Assembly: GCA_038373865.1 (NCBI GenBank)
Contig: JAXGGA010000499.1
Location: 1 to 64,000 of the forward strand
Reading direction: 5' to 3'
Length of the DNA: 64,000 nt
Source of the DNA: Uloborus plumipes
Lineage: Eukaryota; Arthropoda; Arachnida; Araneae; Uloboridae
The translations under genes and the position numbers were made by a program. Shown here piece by piece: positions 11,375-22,184 of this stretch (positions are counted from its first letter, which is position 1; each line of letters opens with the position of its first letter). The notes beneath the pieces were generated by a model. That model did not search any database and was not told the origin of the DNA. It saw only the letters and a program-made list of their open reading frames with translations.

Positions 11375-11638
11375 CTGTTCCACAATTGATGCTAATCGTC
11401 CGAGAGCTAATCCAGATTGATCTTTACGCGTCACCACAGCAGAGCCTAATTTGACCACAATCCGCTTGGCATTTTTTAGCTGACTGCGGTAGTTAAATGC
11501 ACCTTTTCTGGATTCTTTGCCATCTAATTCTCTATGGAGGGACGATAGGCCTCTTTGAATACTGTTAAGAAATCTTGTACTTTTGCAAGTGCACAGGAAA
11601 TTCTTCCCAGGATTACTTAACAGCATCATTCGCAGCAT
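11375..11638 (-). CDS. ALDH18A1: P5CS exon with start codon: mitochondrial leader and start of glutamate 5-kinase domain
   Basis: First coding exon of delta-1-pyrroline-5-carboxylate synthase, the mitochondrial bifunctional enzyme that phosphorylates glutamate and reduces the product toward proline and ornithine. It encodes residues 1-88. Residues 1-45 are basic, Ser/Leu-rich and nearly free of acid, as expected for a mitochondrial targeting peptide. The kinase domain starts at about residue 57, with the [13 protein letters not shown] nucleotide/substrate loop at 58-70 and [13 protein letters not shown] at 76-88. The ATG at 11636-11638 sits in a good CACC context. The donor is CAG|GTAATG at 11374-11373, phase 0. 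An AG at 11651-11652 just upstream of the ATG could be the acceptor for a 5' non-coding exon, so the true transcription start may lie far to the right. Only about 230 of roughly 800 family residues are in this window. Confidence 0.93.
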
Positions 11639-11653
11639 GGTGTCGATGACCTA

Positions 11654-12461
11654 TTCAAGGAAAAGTTTTGGTCAAAATCTTTCAGCTCAGAATAACGGTA
11701 AATTTTCATTAATCAATGTATCAGGAATGAAACGCAAACGTTGCTAAAAGCAACGACAGACTAATAGATGAACAGCTGTTGTTACAAACAAAGATCTGTT
11801 ACCCGCATGAAGAGCTTATTCGTCTGGAAAATAGTGGAAACCAGATAGATGTAATCTGCGTAAATAAATCAGGTACACACACAAAATATTCTACTCTTAA
11901 AAAGGAAACAAAAAAGAAAATTTTGAAATTTTTCTCACAAATATGAAAGTAGGAAACTACTTTAAAGTAATGATAGATTTAATTATGTTATATGCAATAT
12001 TAAGGCAATATTTAAGCATCAAATAAAAGAAAATCTGTTACTTTATATAAATAAAATAGACAATATATATGCATGAATGCATATGTGTGTGCGTGTACGG
12101 ATCCTCGTGCAACTCTACATTTTGCGCCGGAGGTACTTTAGTACTTAGAAATGGTCGTTGGAGAATTTTCGTCAATACCTCCCCCCCCCCCCGTCCCCTC
12201 CCATCTCCAGCGGCTGTGAAATTTTTGAAGGGGTCAATGAATCTTTAAAGGGTCGCTGTCGCGCTGAAAGTATTACAATGTGCAAAAAAGAGCAAATTGA
12301 GGTTTCATGAAATTTTATTTTAAATTGAGAATCAAAAACATAGTTCAAATGCAATCACGTCCATGCAAAAGAAAAAAAAAAAGACTTTTAAGATTACTGT
12401 CGAAATGTTTTTGTCTCTCACATCTTCAGCAAACTTCTTATTGGTTTAAAACTTGGCTACT
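11654..12461. other. Region upstream of P5CS exon 1
   Basis: This could be a 5' intron or a promoter. It contains a C12 tract at 12181-12192 and no clear TATA/initiator arrangement that I could defend. The ATG-proximal AG (11651-11652) hints that the real promoter lies further right. Confidence 0.35.
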
Positions 12462-14361
12462 GAGCTAATATTTAGAAAAGTGCCAATTCGAGTCCCAAGT
12501 GAATTTTCACTAGTATTTCAATAACTACTTAAAAAAATAATTTTCCCCAGAAAGAAGACAAGGTTTTGCTTTCATTTCATCTAATAATATCAGAAAAAAA
12601 AATTCTTTTCTTCAGAAAATATTTGTTTTATACATCAAAAATCAGATCGGTAACGTATCCCCAGTAGCAAAGCTTAGCATGCAAATAGCTTAAGCGCACT
12701 TTCTAACTTCCCAAAAAAACACACTTGCACAAAAAACGATTCTATTTTTACCCCTTTGTTAATATTTTACTTCATTTTTGTTTTAATCGATTTCTAATTT
12801 TCTAGGGAATGCGAAATAGGCGTGTCCCTCAGTTCCGCGTCAGAGCGGTAACAATGACTTCCAATCTATATTTAGGCTCCCAAAATCATTTCCTGCACCG
12901 ATACCACGTAATACGTAGTACCTACTGTGATGTTTTATGGCATCGTAATTAAAAGTTTGCATTTTTGCATCTAAAATTGCAGGTAAGATATTTTAAAGTG
13001 ATTTATAAAATGGGTGTCATTTAAGTCATCAGATCGGTAACACGAGCTAAAATGGGCAGTTTTTATTATTTTAAAAGTTATTTCATATATAAGTATAGTC
13101 CTATATTGCAAGTGAAAAAACCACGTGTTTGATTTTGGTTTAGCCTGATCGACTCGGAAATATAAAAAAAAACTTTGTCGGTTTGTCAGATCGGTAACAG
13201 TCAGAGCGGTAACATTGAAAAACAGCGAATATGTTACCGAACTAACTCTCACGTTTCAGAATTACTAAAAAGCAAAAATCATATGTTTTAGCCATATATT
13301 GAATATTTTTGTTCTTAAGAGCCGTTTTTTTTTTAAGAATCAGGCAGTCAAAAAACTCGACATTTTTGATTTTGCTGAAATTTTCAGAATATGGTCTTTA
13401 TTTAAAATTATTAATCACGTGTTTTTATTTTTTCAATTTTTTTTCTTTCTGTTTTGGGAGGTCAAAGTTGGACTTTGCTCTTTTTTTTCAATAAAAACAG
13501 GTCAACTTAGATAAGACAATACTTTTTGCTTTAGGAGTGAACCGTGGAACTGACAATTATTTTGTGTTCTACTATATCCCCACTAACTGTAAGTACATAA
13601 ATATTTGTGGACGACTCTCGGAGTAAAGGTCAGAGGTCACTCAAAGTTGTACGAAAACTAGTTTTTTAATGCAACTTTGACCGACCAAATCTTCTTGTGG
13701 CAACAGTGTACCACTGTAGTGAAAACATCAGTAAATACCCACTAAAAAGTAGTATCCAGAAACATAAAGATATGTGTGGTTGATATTTTGCACATTGAAA
13801 TATTTGACTCTGAAATTGCCGAAATCGCAAAATCACATGGCTTTGAGGGTCATTATCTTCTTGCACCATGAGTAACCAGATATAAAACAAGCTGGAGTAG
13901 AAGCCTTTCTTGCCCCAGAAACACAATCTGTTAACAAACCTATGGCTACTCTTTCAGTTTTTGCATAATTCGGTTCTAAACTTTGCAAAGTGAGTGCTTT
14001 TCGGCGTTAGAGAAAAAAATTCCAATTACCTGTTTTAAAATATGTATTGCTATTATTTGTAGTACTATTACATCACAACTTCCTAACTAGCTAAAATGCA
14101 TCTAAAGATGGTTATGCAGTTGAAACCAAATTGAAAATGAATTCCCGAAAATACTCAGTATACTTCAAAAACTACATTTTTGTATTTGTTCAGGCGATGT
14201 TTCTTGTTACATCTCTTTATTCCGTTCGGCATACTAGACACGTCAGGTGCAATTGAGGCAGTTAAGTCTTGTAAATGTTTGAGGCTTTCATCTTTGTCTA
14301 TATGCGACATTAAAGGATTTTTTGGCGGAAGGTACTCTTCTTATGGTTAGAAAAAGAAGGA

Positions 14362-15006
14362 ATGAAAATTATTGACACACATATTAGTGAACGTAATTCG
14401 ATTAGCAGTAGGTCTGGAAAGAATATACAAGGAAATTATAGTATTTGTGCATTTCACGGTTACAATTACGGACTATATTGGGGAGCGCCAAAACGATGCC
14501 AACATTCTTCTCACAAAAAAGATAACTTTCAAAAGAAAATGAAATCTGTTGCTTTGAGAACACCATCTTGGAGCATGTACAAAAACATCTGTAATATATT
14601 TCCAAGTGAGAATTTCCCAATAGGGAGTATGCTGTATTGTATTGACAGAGTACACATGGAGAAAGAGGGAAGCAATGACGATGAAGGTGGTGAAGAAAGT
14701 GAAGAGTACCTTCAGACAAAAAATCCTTTAATGTTGGATACAGACAAAGATGAAAGCCTCAAACATTTGCAAGACTTAACTGCCTCAATTGCACCTGACA
14801 TGTCTGCTATAGTCTTAGCTTTAAATCTGTCTATAGTCTTAGCTCTAAAATGTGCTTTTAGAAAAGAGAGAGCGCTCGAATTAGAGTCTCTATGCCCAAA
14901 AATTTCCGGAAGAGTCCCTAAATCCTTTAATTATCCTAAATGTTGTCAGACAAAGCCTAAATACAATTGTTCCTATCAAGAATCATGGCGTAAGCGGCGC
15001 TATTAA
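14362..15006 (+). CDS. Unrecognised 214-residue ORF inside X copy B
   Basis: I do not recognise this protein. The first half is basic, with scattered Cys/His (CAFHGYNYGLYWGAPKRCQH, about residues 29-48), then a conserved-looking stretch PSWSMYKNICNIFPSENFPIGS at about 68-89. The middle (about 98-135) is acidic and Ser/Glu-rich, and the end is lysine-rich. The layout is reminiscent of a DNA-binding zinc-ligand module with an acidic linker, as in transposon-encoded proteins, but this is inference. Codons 114-147 also occur inverted just upstream (14238-14340), so part of the frame lies in a hairpin. It may be a fragment of a longer broken gene or chance coding. Confidence 0.35.
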   Translation: MKIIDTHISERNSISSRSGKNIQGNYSICAFHGYNYGLYWGAPKRCQHSSHKKDNFQKKMKSVALRTPSWSMYKNICNIFPSENFPIGSMLYCIDRVHMEKEGSNDDEGGEESEEYLQTKNPLMLDTDKDESLKHLQDLTASIAPDMSAIVLALNLSIVLALKCAFRKERALELESLCPKISGRVPKSFNYPKCCQTKPKYNCSYQESWRKRRY

Positions 15007-15179
15007 ATTATTTTTAAGGGGCGTTTTTAAAAGTTTTTGTTTTCTTTTCTTTCACGTGTGGCTCTCGTTTTTAAAGGAATCTTCGTGGAATTCTTAGATG
15101 TAAAGTTTTTGCTCTTGGGGTAATGGCATCTCTGCCAAAAGTAAAATTTTGAACCTTCAGTTTCAAAAAATAGAGCTTA

Positions 15180-15840
15180 AAATTGCATTCTTGAAGCTTC
15201 AATACCGCAAAATTTCGGGGCACAGCGCCCGAATCCTGCCTCTTCTCTTGACGGTATTAAAGATAACCTAAATAAAAATGCTTTTAAAACATTAATTTCG
15301 AAACTTTTCGGGAGAGAGTCCTTTCTAACGTTACTACCAAAGATGGTCTAAAGTAAAGATGGCTTAAGGTTTCAATTTTGAAAATTTTCGGAAGGAAATC
15401 CATAACCCCTTTTTGTCTCTTAACGTCTCCAAAGAGAACGCGAAATTGCGCATCTATATATCGAAAATCTTTCAGGGGAGTCTTTGAACTTTTACTTCCC
15501 AAAGATAACTTAAATAAGACTTCAGCTTAAAAAAAAAGAAAAGAAAAAAACTCATCTTCTTTTCTTTTACTCTATCATGAAGAAATATATCCTAAGTTGT
15601 GCTTCAGTGTCAAAATATTTCAGGAGAGATGCCCCGAGTCTTCTCAAATCCTTTAACGTCACTAAAGATAGCCTGAAATTACGTGTTTAGAATTTTAAGT
15701 TTCAATAAGTTTCCCAAAGGAGTCTTGATCCTCCAACGTCATCAAAGGTAGCATAAATAATTTCAATTTTGAAAAAAGTTTTGGTAGGAATCTAAAACTT
15801 CGTAATTTTCTATCTTTTCCAATTCAATTTGGAAATTTCT
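15180..15840. repeat. Degenerate tandem repeats, roughly 80-130-base units
   Basis: A theme recurs with variation: a TTTCAATTTTG-like phrase, TTTCGGG with GAGAGTC, and an ACCAAAGATAGC-like phrase (near 15250, 15340, 15490, 15665 and 15740). Units are too diverged to give an exact period by eye. Confidence 0.5.
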
Positions 15841-16085
15841 ACCTGTCTTACAGTAGTAGCGAAAAAAAAAAAAGAAAGTGGGGGGGGGGCTAAGCTTGGT
15901 TATATGGGCCCCCTCCGAAATAAAAACCTATATACGCCACTGTTGAAGTTTGTGTGTTTTTCAAAACAAAACAAATGTTTTATTAGCTTAGATTTGGTAA
16001 TCTCATAATTTATTTTATCTAAAAACCTCATCGCTCATTTTTATTTCCAAGAAATTCTTTTTTATAATAAAATTTGATTTTTTAG

Positions 16086-16087
<2 letters not shown>

Positions 16088-16145
<58 letters not shown>
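16088..16145. repeat. (AT)n microsatellite
   Basis: An uninterrupted TA/AT run of about 58 bases directly abuts the palindromic element at 16146. The right side has a shorter TATATATA remnant, consistent with insertion into TA-rich DNA. Confidence 0.95.
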
Positions 16146-16148
<3 letters not shown>

Positions 16149-16796
16149 GGTGTCCACTCCAATCGTGGACCAATAGCTAATTTCTAAACCGTTAGAGATA
16201 AGCATATAGTTTATTTGGGAAAAAATCTCCAAATTATGAAAGGAATTTTGAGTCTATTCAATGTTTTTCAAAAAATCAAATTTTGAAAAAGTTACGAAAT
16301 TTAAATTTTTATACAGCCCCCCAGTCCTATCAATCATATTTAGTAAAACATTCTTGACACTGTAACGTTTAAAACTAAAAAAAAATCACATTTCTACCAC
16401 AAAAATTGACCGAGTTATGACGTTTTGAAAAATCAAGATTTTGCATTGTTTCATGACGTCATCGAGAGATCGCTTAAGGGACCGTGTGCGAAATCCTTCA
16501 AAATCTTGATTTTTCAAAACGTCATAACTCGGTCAATTTTTGTGGTAGAAGAGTGATTTTTTTTTAGTTTTAAACGTTACAGTGTCAAGAATGTTTTACT
16601 AAATATGATTGATAGGACTGGGGGGCTGTATAAAAATTTACATTTCGTAACTCTTTTAAAATTTGATTTTTTGAAAAACATTGAATAGACCCAAAATTCC
16701 TTTCATAATTTAGAGATTTTTTCCCAAATAAACTATATGCTTATCTCTAACGGTTTAGAAATTAGCTATTGGTCCACGATTGGAGTGGACACCCTG
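16146..16796. mobile_element. TA-flanked palindromic element (651 bp)
   Basis: It begins CAGGGTGTCCACTCC and ends GGAGTGGACACCCTG, with near-perfect complementary arms of about 310 bases. The only spacer is around 16440-16500 and includes TGACGTCA-like sequence. TA at each side indicates a Tc1/mariner-type mobiliser. No coding capacity. Confidence 0.92.
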
Positions 16797-17125
16797 TATA
16801 TATATATTAACATAATTATCATAATTCTATGTTAAAAATGCAAGGAAATGATATCATTTTTAGTGATGTTAATGAAGACTGAAAGCATAAACTCAGATGT
16901 GTAGCTCATATTAACATTAGATCTGTAACACTTATCAGATCTGTAACGGCTTAAAAGTGAGTAATCTAAGGAGGGGGTAAACAATTTCCTTGACCTCTCC
17001 CCTTTTATTTTCTTGCATTTAGACCCAATTTAGACTTAGAATCCAGCATTAATTTTTTTTCTACAAAAAAATTTTTTAATCAGAAAACTCCAACTTCAAA
17101 TTGGCACTTTTTAAAATATTGGCTC

Positions 17126-18210
17126 TATTACGTCTAAAATATTGCGATTGAGCCTCCATTGGGGAACTGAAAGGGATACAAAAATGTACATGATAAATGC
17201 TTTATGTAGTTCGGTGAGAGAGAAAAAGGGCTCCAAAAATACTTTGCAACGGACTCCCAAACCTGTAAACTCGCCACGAGTAGTAAAGACTCTCCCCCCC
17301 CCCCCCTCTGAACAGCAATGCTCCACCAATAGTGATTTTTCAGTGACCTCCTAAAATAGAGAAAATAATAATCAAGGGAGTCAAAAAATCAGAACAAACA
17401 ATGCAGTTAATCAAATGAAACCAAAATATTGAAATAATAGTATCATATTTCAAGTAGTAAATATAAATAACCTAGCATACAGTAAAAGATAAGAATGATA
17501 TACAAGTAAAAACAAATCGCGAAAAAGTAAACGTTGCGTTTCACGAAGAGGTAAAATAGCAGGTTCTCAGCATTTGATCATTAGTGACCCTTCTTAAATT
17601 CCACAGCTTACATTGTTTTCACTTGGTTCTGCACTTTTGATTTATCATTTACGAGATTTAGTGTGACTGGGATAAATTAAGGTTTGACCTTGACAGTTTA
17701 CTCTTTTTGGGGTAATAAACCGGAGTGATTGGCGCTACGATTAGTTGGGTAACTTTCGTAGTAGTTTTTCAAAAGTATAACAACTCAAATTTATGCCAAT
17801 ACATATATATATAACATGTCCCTTTTTCACTGAACTCCCCAAAAACAAGTAAACATTGTCAAGGTAAAGCTTCAACTTTTTTGAACCACATTACAACTTC
17901 TACTTACCGCTTGTAACATGAAAGTAGTATTTTTCTTTAACATTCACTTCGCTGAGTGCATAACTTGTTCTGATATTTAAAATCATTTGATTTTCAATAC
18001 GTTCATTTTTACCCCATTTTTTTTAATTTTTTTAACTAGCAAAAATGAGCTTTTGAAAGAGCAGAGAGCTGAAACAACGAAATCAAGGCTGATTTAAGTA
18101 AAAGTATGCTCATTTAGGTCTTGAAGAACTGTCAGTTTTTATTCCAAGTGTGCTCATCAATACTGTAGTACTCATTTCAACATATTCATGGGCAACAAGT
18201 ATTTTTTAGT
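17126..18210. other. Spacer
   Basis: AT-rich sequence with a C13 tract at 17294-17306. No gene or element recognised. Confidence 0.5.
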
Positions 18211-19086
18211 GTATCAATTAGGGATGCACCGATTAATCGGCAATACCGATTAATCAGCCATAATAGGCCACCTTGCCGATTATTAATAATCGGCAAAATC
18301 TTGCCGATCAATCGGCGCAAAAAATATTTTCTGAATATTACTTTTTAAAGTATACCCTCACCAAGAATTTTTGATAACAATTGTATTAACAGTAAATAAA
18401 TGTAATTTTCTGGAATAACATGCAGTATAAAAGTGAACAGAGTACAAACAAAACAAATATTTTATCATTATACAATGCGTAAGAACTGCAAACTGATTGA
18501 AATATTAAAAGAAAACCCCCCTATTAAAAGAAAATGATTTAATAAATTATTATTCTTATTTTGAATAAATACAGACATTTTGACAATGATGCAGCATTTT
18601 TCATGTCGGTTCTTTTCTCCTTAGCTCTTTCTTAATGCTTTTTGATAACCTCTAATTTTCAAAGAATAAAAGACTTGAAATAAATAGCTACTTATAATTG
18701 AAAAATTAATTTGCATTAAGAGCACCCCTGAATTAAAGTGCTCACCACAGCTTCCCCCAATTTTTTTCAAATAATTTTCATGTCTAGGTTCTTAATGCAA
18801 TTTTATTCCCAATGATAATAAGTTCAAAGAAATTTGGTAAAATTATGAAATAATGTATTTTGAGAAAATTGGCAAATCTTCTCTCAGGAATAAATAATGA
18901 GCTATTTCTAAAATTAGAATTGCAAAAGAAAGTGGAAAAAACACTGAGAGTGAAATTTATAACAAAAAAAAATAATAGTCCTAATCATTAATCGGCTCTA
19001 CCGATTAATCGGCCGATTACCATTAGCCGATTAATCGGTAATAGATAATCGGCCAGTTTGCTTATCGGTGCATCCCTTGTATCAAT
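18211..19086. mobile_element. hAT-type MITE with 8-bp target duplication
   Basis: The element 18219-19078 has ends AGGGATGCACCGAT and ATCGGTGCATCCCT, flanked by GTATCAAT at 18211-18218 and 19079-19086. Subterminal CCGATTAATCGG palindromes are repeated at both ends. AGGGATGCACCGAT-type ends are widespread among animal hAT MITEs. Confidence 0.92.
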
Positions 19087-20521
19087 ATTTATTAATAACC
19101 GTTTAAATCAACCTTTCTTGCCTAGAATCACGTTTGAATATATTTATAAAAAATTATCTTCTGTGAAATGGCTAACAACAACAATAGCGGATTAAATGTT
19201 TCAAACGCTTTGCAAAAGCAAAAAAAAATACCGCATTAGACTCGGTGAAAATCCATATCATTATCACACAGTTTAACAAAATTTCATGAGTTTTGTCTTA
19301 AGCGGCAATTATTTTGTTATGTACATTACATGTTTAATTAGAAAAATTATTTTTAAACAATTTTTCTCTTTAAAAAAGGGGCAAGTTCTTTTAAAGTTTT
19401 ATTATGATCCAAATTTTCAACATGAATCATAAGAATTTGGATTAAGAAACATGACATTTCACTTTGATGGCTCTGTATGAGTAGTTTTAAGTAACGATTT
19501 TTTTTTTTTTAGAATAAACAATATTTCCTTTGGAAAAAAAACTAACACAGACAATTTGACTGATAAATTTCTTTCTCAAATTCATTAATAAACGCGCAAA
19601 ATGTGTATAATATATATGTATAAACTAAAAACACTTAGAATCAAAACATATTTCCGTTTTATGTCTACAAAAGCATAATAAGTCCAGATAATTTTGGATA
19701 GACAATTTTTAAATTTACGAATATACAAATGAATACATTTCGTTAAATTTGCAATAAGAAAAGTTACCTCTCAGCTTGTTATTTTCAAAAGCATGAATTC
19801 ACTTTTGTCTTCATGCAAACATGTCCTTCAAACAAGTTGTCAATAACTGAAAATTTTAAACAGTTTAAAACATTTTACATAAAATTTTCTCGTTTAAAAA
19901 ACCTTTCACAAATCTATTAAGTATCGGAATTTTCCGACAGAGTTAAACGCACTTCTTTTTCATTTCAATTTAATTAGATAAATCCACAGCATGTTTTGTT
20001 AATACCTTAAAATATATTACATACTAAACGAATACAATAGCAAATACTCAGTGCGAGTGTTAACAATTCCTTCCACAGTTTAGTTTAATCATTTGTGAAC
20101 ATAAGATAAGAGAAGTGATAACATAGTACTAAAGTTAAGTTTTATGTGCATCAATAGATAATAGAAAATCATTGAACTATATATAAGAAAATCTGTAATT
20201 TTACTGTAAGTGTACCAAAAAGCTTAAAAGTACAAAATTAATGTAGTAAAACTAATTTTAATATCCTAATTAAATTTAACTTTATAAAATCTTCACTTTA
20301 TATTTTTTTTCCTTTAGAATTGTATTTTCACAAAGGTTTCCAAACCCTAAATAGTTGTACCCCTTCGCCTCACAGGAAAAAAAAAAACTGCGGGGAGAAT
20401 TAAGATTAGGTGGGATAAATGCGTACTCGAATGTTCAAAGATCACATTCTCAAGTATGGTGCTCTGTAGAAAAATCTTGTACATTTACCAATTTGTTTAA
20501 GTTTCATTTTCAGATTCTTTG
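19087..20521. other. Spacer
   Basis: AT-rich, no supported feature. Confidence 0.5.
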
Positions 20522-20751
20522 TTAACCCTTTACAAGGCCGTGGTAAGTATACTTACCACCAATTTCATCAATTATTTTAAATGTTTAAATTTATTTCTTG
20601 TACCTAATGTATAGTAATCACCTTTAATACTCAATTCCTTTAGTAGATTGTAGAATTTACTAAATAAATTTAGTATATGCTAAATATATTTGTAAAATAT
20701 ATTCGTAAATAGTACAAATTACAAGAAATAAAGGGCCCGTTAAAGGGTTAA
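20522..20751. mobile_element. TTAA-flanked MITE (230 bp)
   Basis: Begins TTAACCCTTTACAAGGCC and ends GGGCCCGTTAAAGGGTTAA, a piggyBac-type target with inverted ends of about 17 bases. Confidence 0.82.
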
Positions 20752-21198
20752 GCTTTTTAAGCACGTACTATGTCAAATAAACCACTAAAAAAAGTTTCAA
20801 GAACTTTTCTATGGCACTTTATCTCAGGGTCGCAGTTATCCCTCTTGGCGGGAATGAGTGGCCATTCTCGTCACTCATTTATATTTACATTGAATTGGGT
20901 ATGAGCGATACCCAATTAATGAACTTCAAATTAAATTTTTCTTCAAGATGGGTGGAGAAAATATATTCTTCTTCCTCTAAACACTTTTATGAAAGTTGCT
21001 AAATGAAATAAAAAGAGGCACATCCCCCCCCCCCCCCAAAAAAAAGAAAAAAAATTGGATTACATCTTCGGTTTCAAATTAAATTTTATGAAAAATACCG
21101 AAAATCGTGCCTTTTTTGTATTTTATCCAATTATAAAATTTATCAAAATGAACAAAATTGCATTTTTTATGCTGATATTATGGATTGAATAACCTAGA

Positions 21199-21509
21199 TG
21201 CCACCTTGTCTAGTCATCAGAAAAGTCCGACTTTGATGTGAGATCCCGGGTTAAAATCCCGGCTCGGGCATGGATGTACTTTCTATCTCTCTCTCATGCC
21301 CTTGTTCTTTCTCTATATAAATGTGTGTTGTGAATGGCTGCTTGATCTATAAATGGGTCTTATGGCATGTGTGTTGACCTGAAACGGACTTCCACCTTGA
21401 TGATGCTCGTAAAAACGGATGCCGTACCTATTCCGCCTTAAACCGGGTAGATGCACTACTTGGAATTGGGTACCCGAGTGGTATGAGTAACAACAACAAC
21501 AAATAAAAA
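21199..21509 (+). repeat. tRNA-derived SINE
   Basis: The head (about 21200-21270) has a tRNA-like layout with B box GGTTAAAATCCCGG. A body of about 220 bases follows, ending in an (AAC)n tail (CAACAACAACAAATAAAA). The head matches the minus-strand copy at 37831-37985, which has the better B box GTTCGAATCCC. It uses RNA polymerase III-type promoter boxes and depends on LINE machinery. Confidence 0.85.
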
Positions 21510-21978
21510 TTTTCTGAACAACTTTTTCTGGTTTTGCTAGAACAAAACGAGCTATAAACCACCATTTCGAGGAGGTTGCCTCTATTTTACACCCACACCA
21601 GTAACGCAACCAAGGGCGGGGGGGCACAGGGCCCGTGCCTCCCCCCCCTCCAGAATGCTGAGTTGATTATTTTCTTTTACTCTTTATTATTAAAAAACAG
21701 AAAAGAATTCCTCTTATTAAAACTAAGTGAATTTAAGAAAAAAAAATGTTGGGGGAAAATCTTAATGTCTTTTAAAAAGAACTCTGGACATTGGTCATCT
21801 AATTTTGAGCCCTTCCCCGCCCATTAATTCTTTCATCCCTCCCCCTCCTTTTTACTTCATTTTACATAGTAAAGGAAGTATTGTGATCACGAAAAAAAAT
21901 TCACTCAAATTTGGGTCTAAATTTTGATTTTGCTCATCCCCGAATGAGAACTGAGTCGTTTCTTCGACCTGTCACCAC
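21510..21978. other. Unclassified dispersed-repeat debris
   Basis: GC-rich G7/C8 stretches at 21618-21650, then a phrase from AAAGGAAGTATTGTGATCACG to ACCACGTGCAT that reads like a common dispersed repeat. No coding content. Confidence 0.35.
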
Positions 21979-22184
21979 GTGCATATTATACTTCGCAGCA
22001 GTTTAACTTGGCAGTGACGTCACTACGGGCGGAGCCAACAGCTTGACGTTAGCCTATGAAAAACGAGCTAGATAAAACATCACAGCCTACTTGGCGAATT
22101 AGAGGAGACCGCTGACTGCTTGTGAGCTCTTATTGGCTCCGCCCGTAGTGACGTCACTGCCAAGTTAAACTGCTGCAAAGTATA

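Larger units (their letters stand above)
13317..15943. other. Segment found only in X copy B
   Basis: It replaces about 275 bases present in copies A and C. It contains a 214-codon ORF, a separated inverted repeat (14238-14340 against 14701-14802) and a degenerate tandem array (15180-15840), and ends in TACGCCACTG, a terminus like those of hAT MITEs in this window. Either it is an insertion with a local deletion, or it is internal sequence of a longer X element. Confidence 0.6.
12462..17125 (+). repeat. Repeat family X, copy B (enlarged and interrupted)
   Basis: It starts GAGCTAATATTTAGAAAAG as copy C does, follows it to about 13316, leaves it for a 2.6-kb segment, rejoins at about 15945 (GTTGAAGTTTGTGTG) and ends TTGGCTC at 17125. 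A TA-flanked palindrome is inserted at 16146-16796. It keeps the CAGATCGGTAAC-type 12-mers in the same order as copies A and C. Confidence 0.85.

Noticed and set aside
13666..13926. 86-codon minus ORF
   Set aside because: Hydrophobic, with no domain or splice context and no start context; probably chance.
14402..14719. Minus-strand ORFs opposite the 214-codon frame
   Set aside because: Shadows of the plus-strand frame.
15930..15943. Right end of a complete hAT element in X copy B
   Set aside because: TACGCCACTG looks like a terminus, but no matching left end or 8-bp duplication could be found near 13317.
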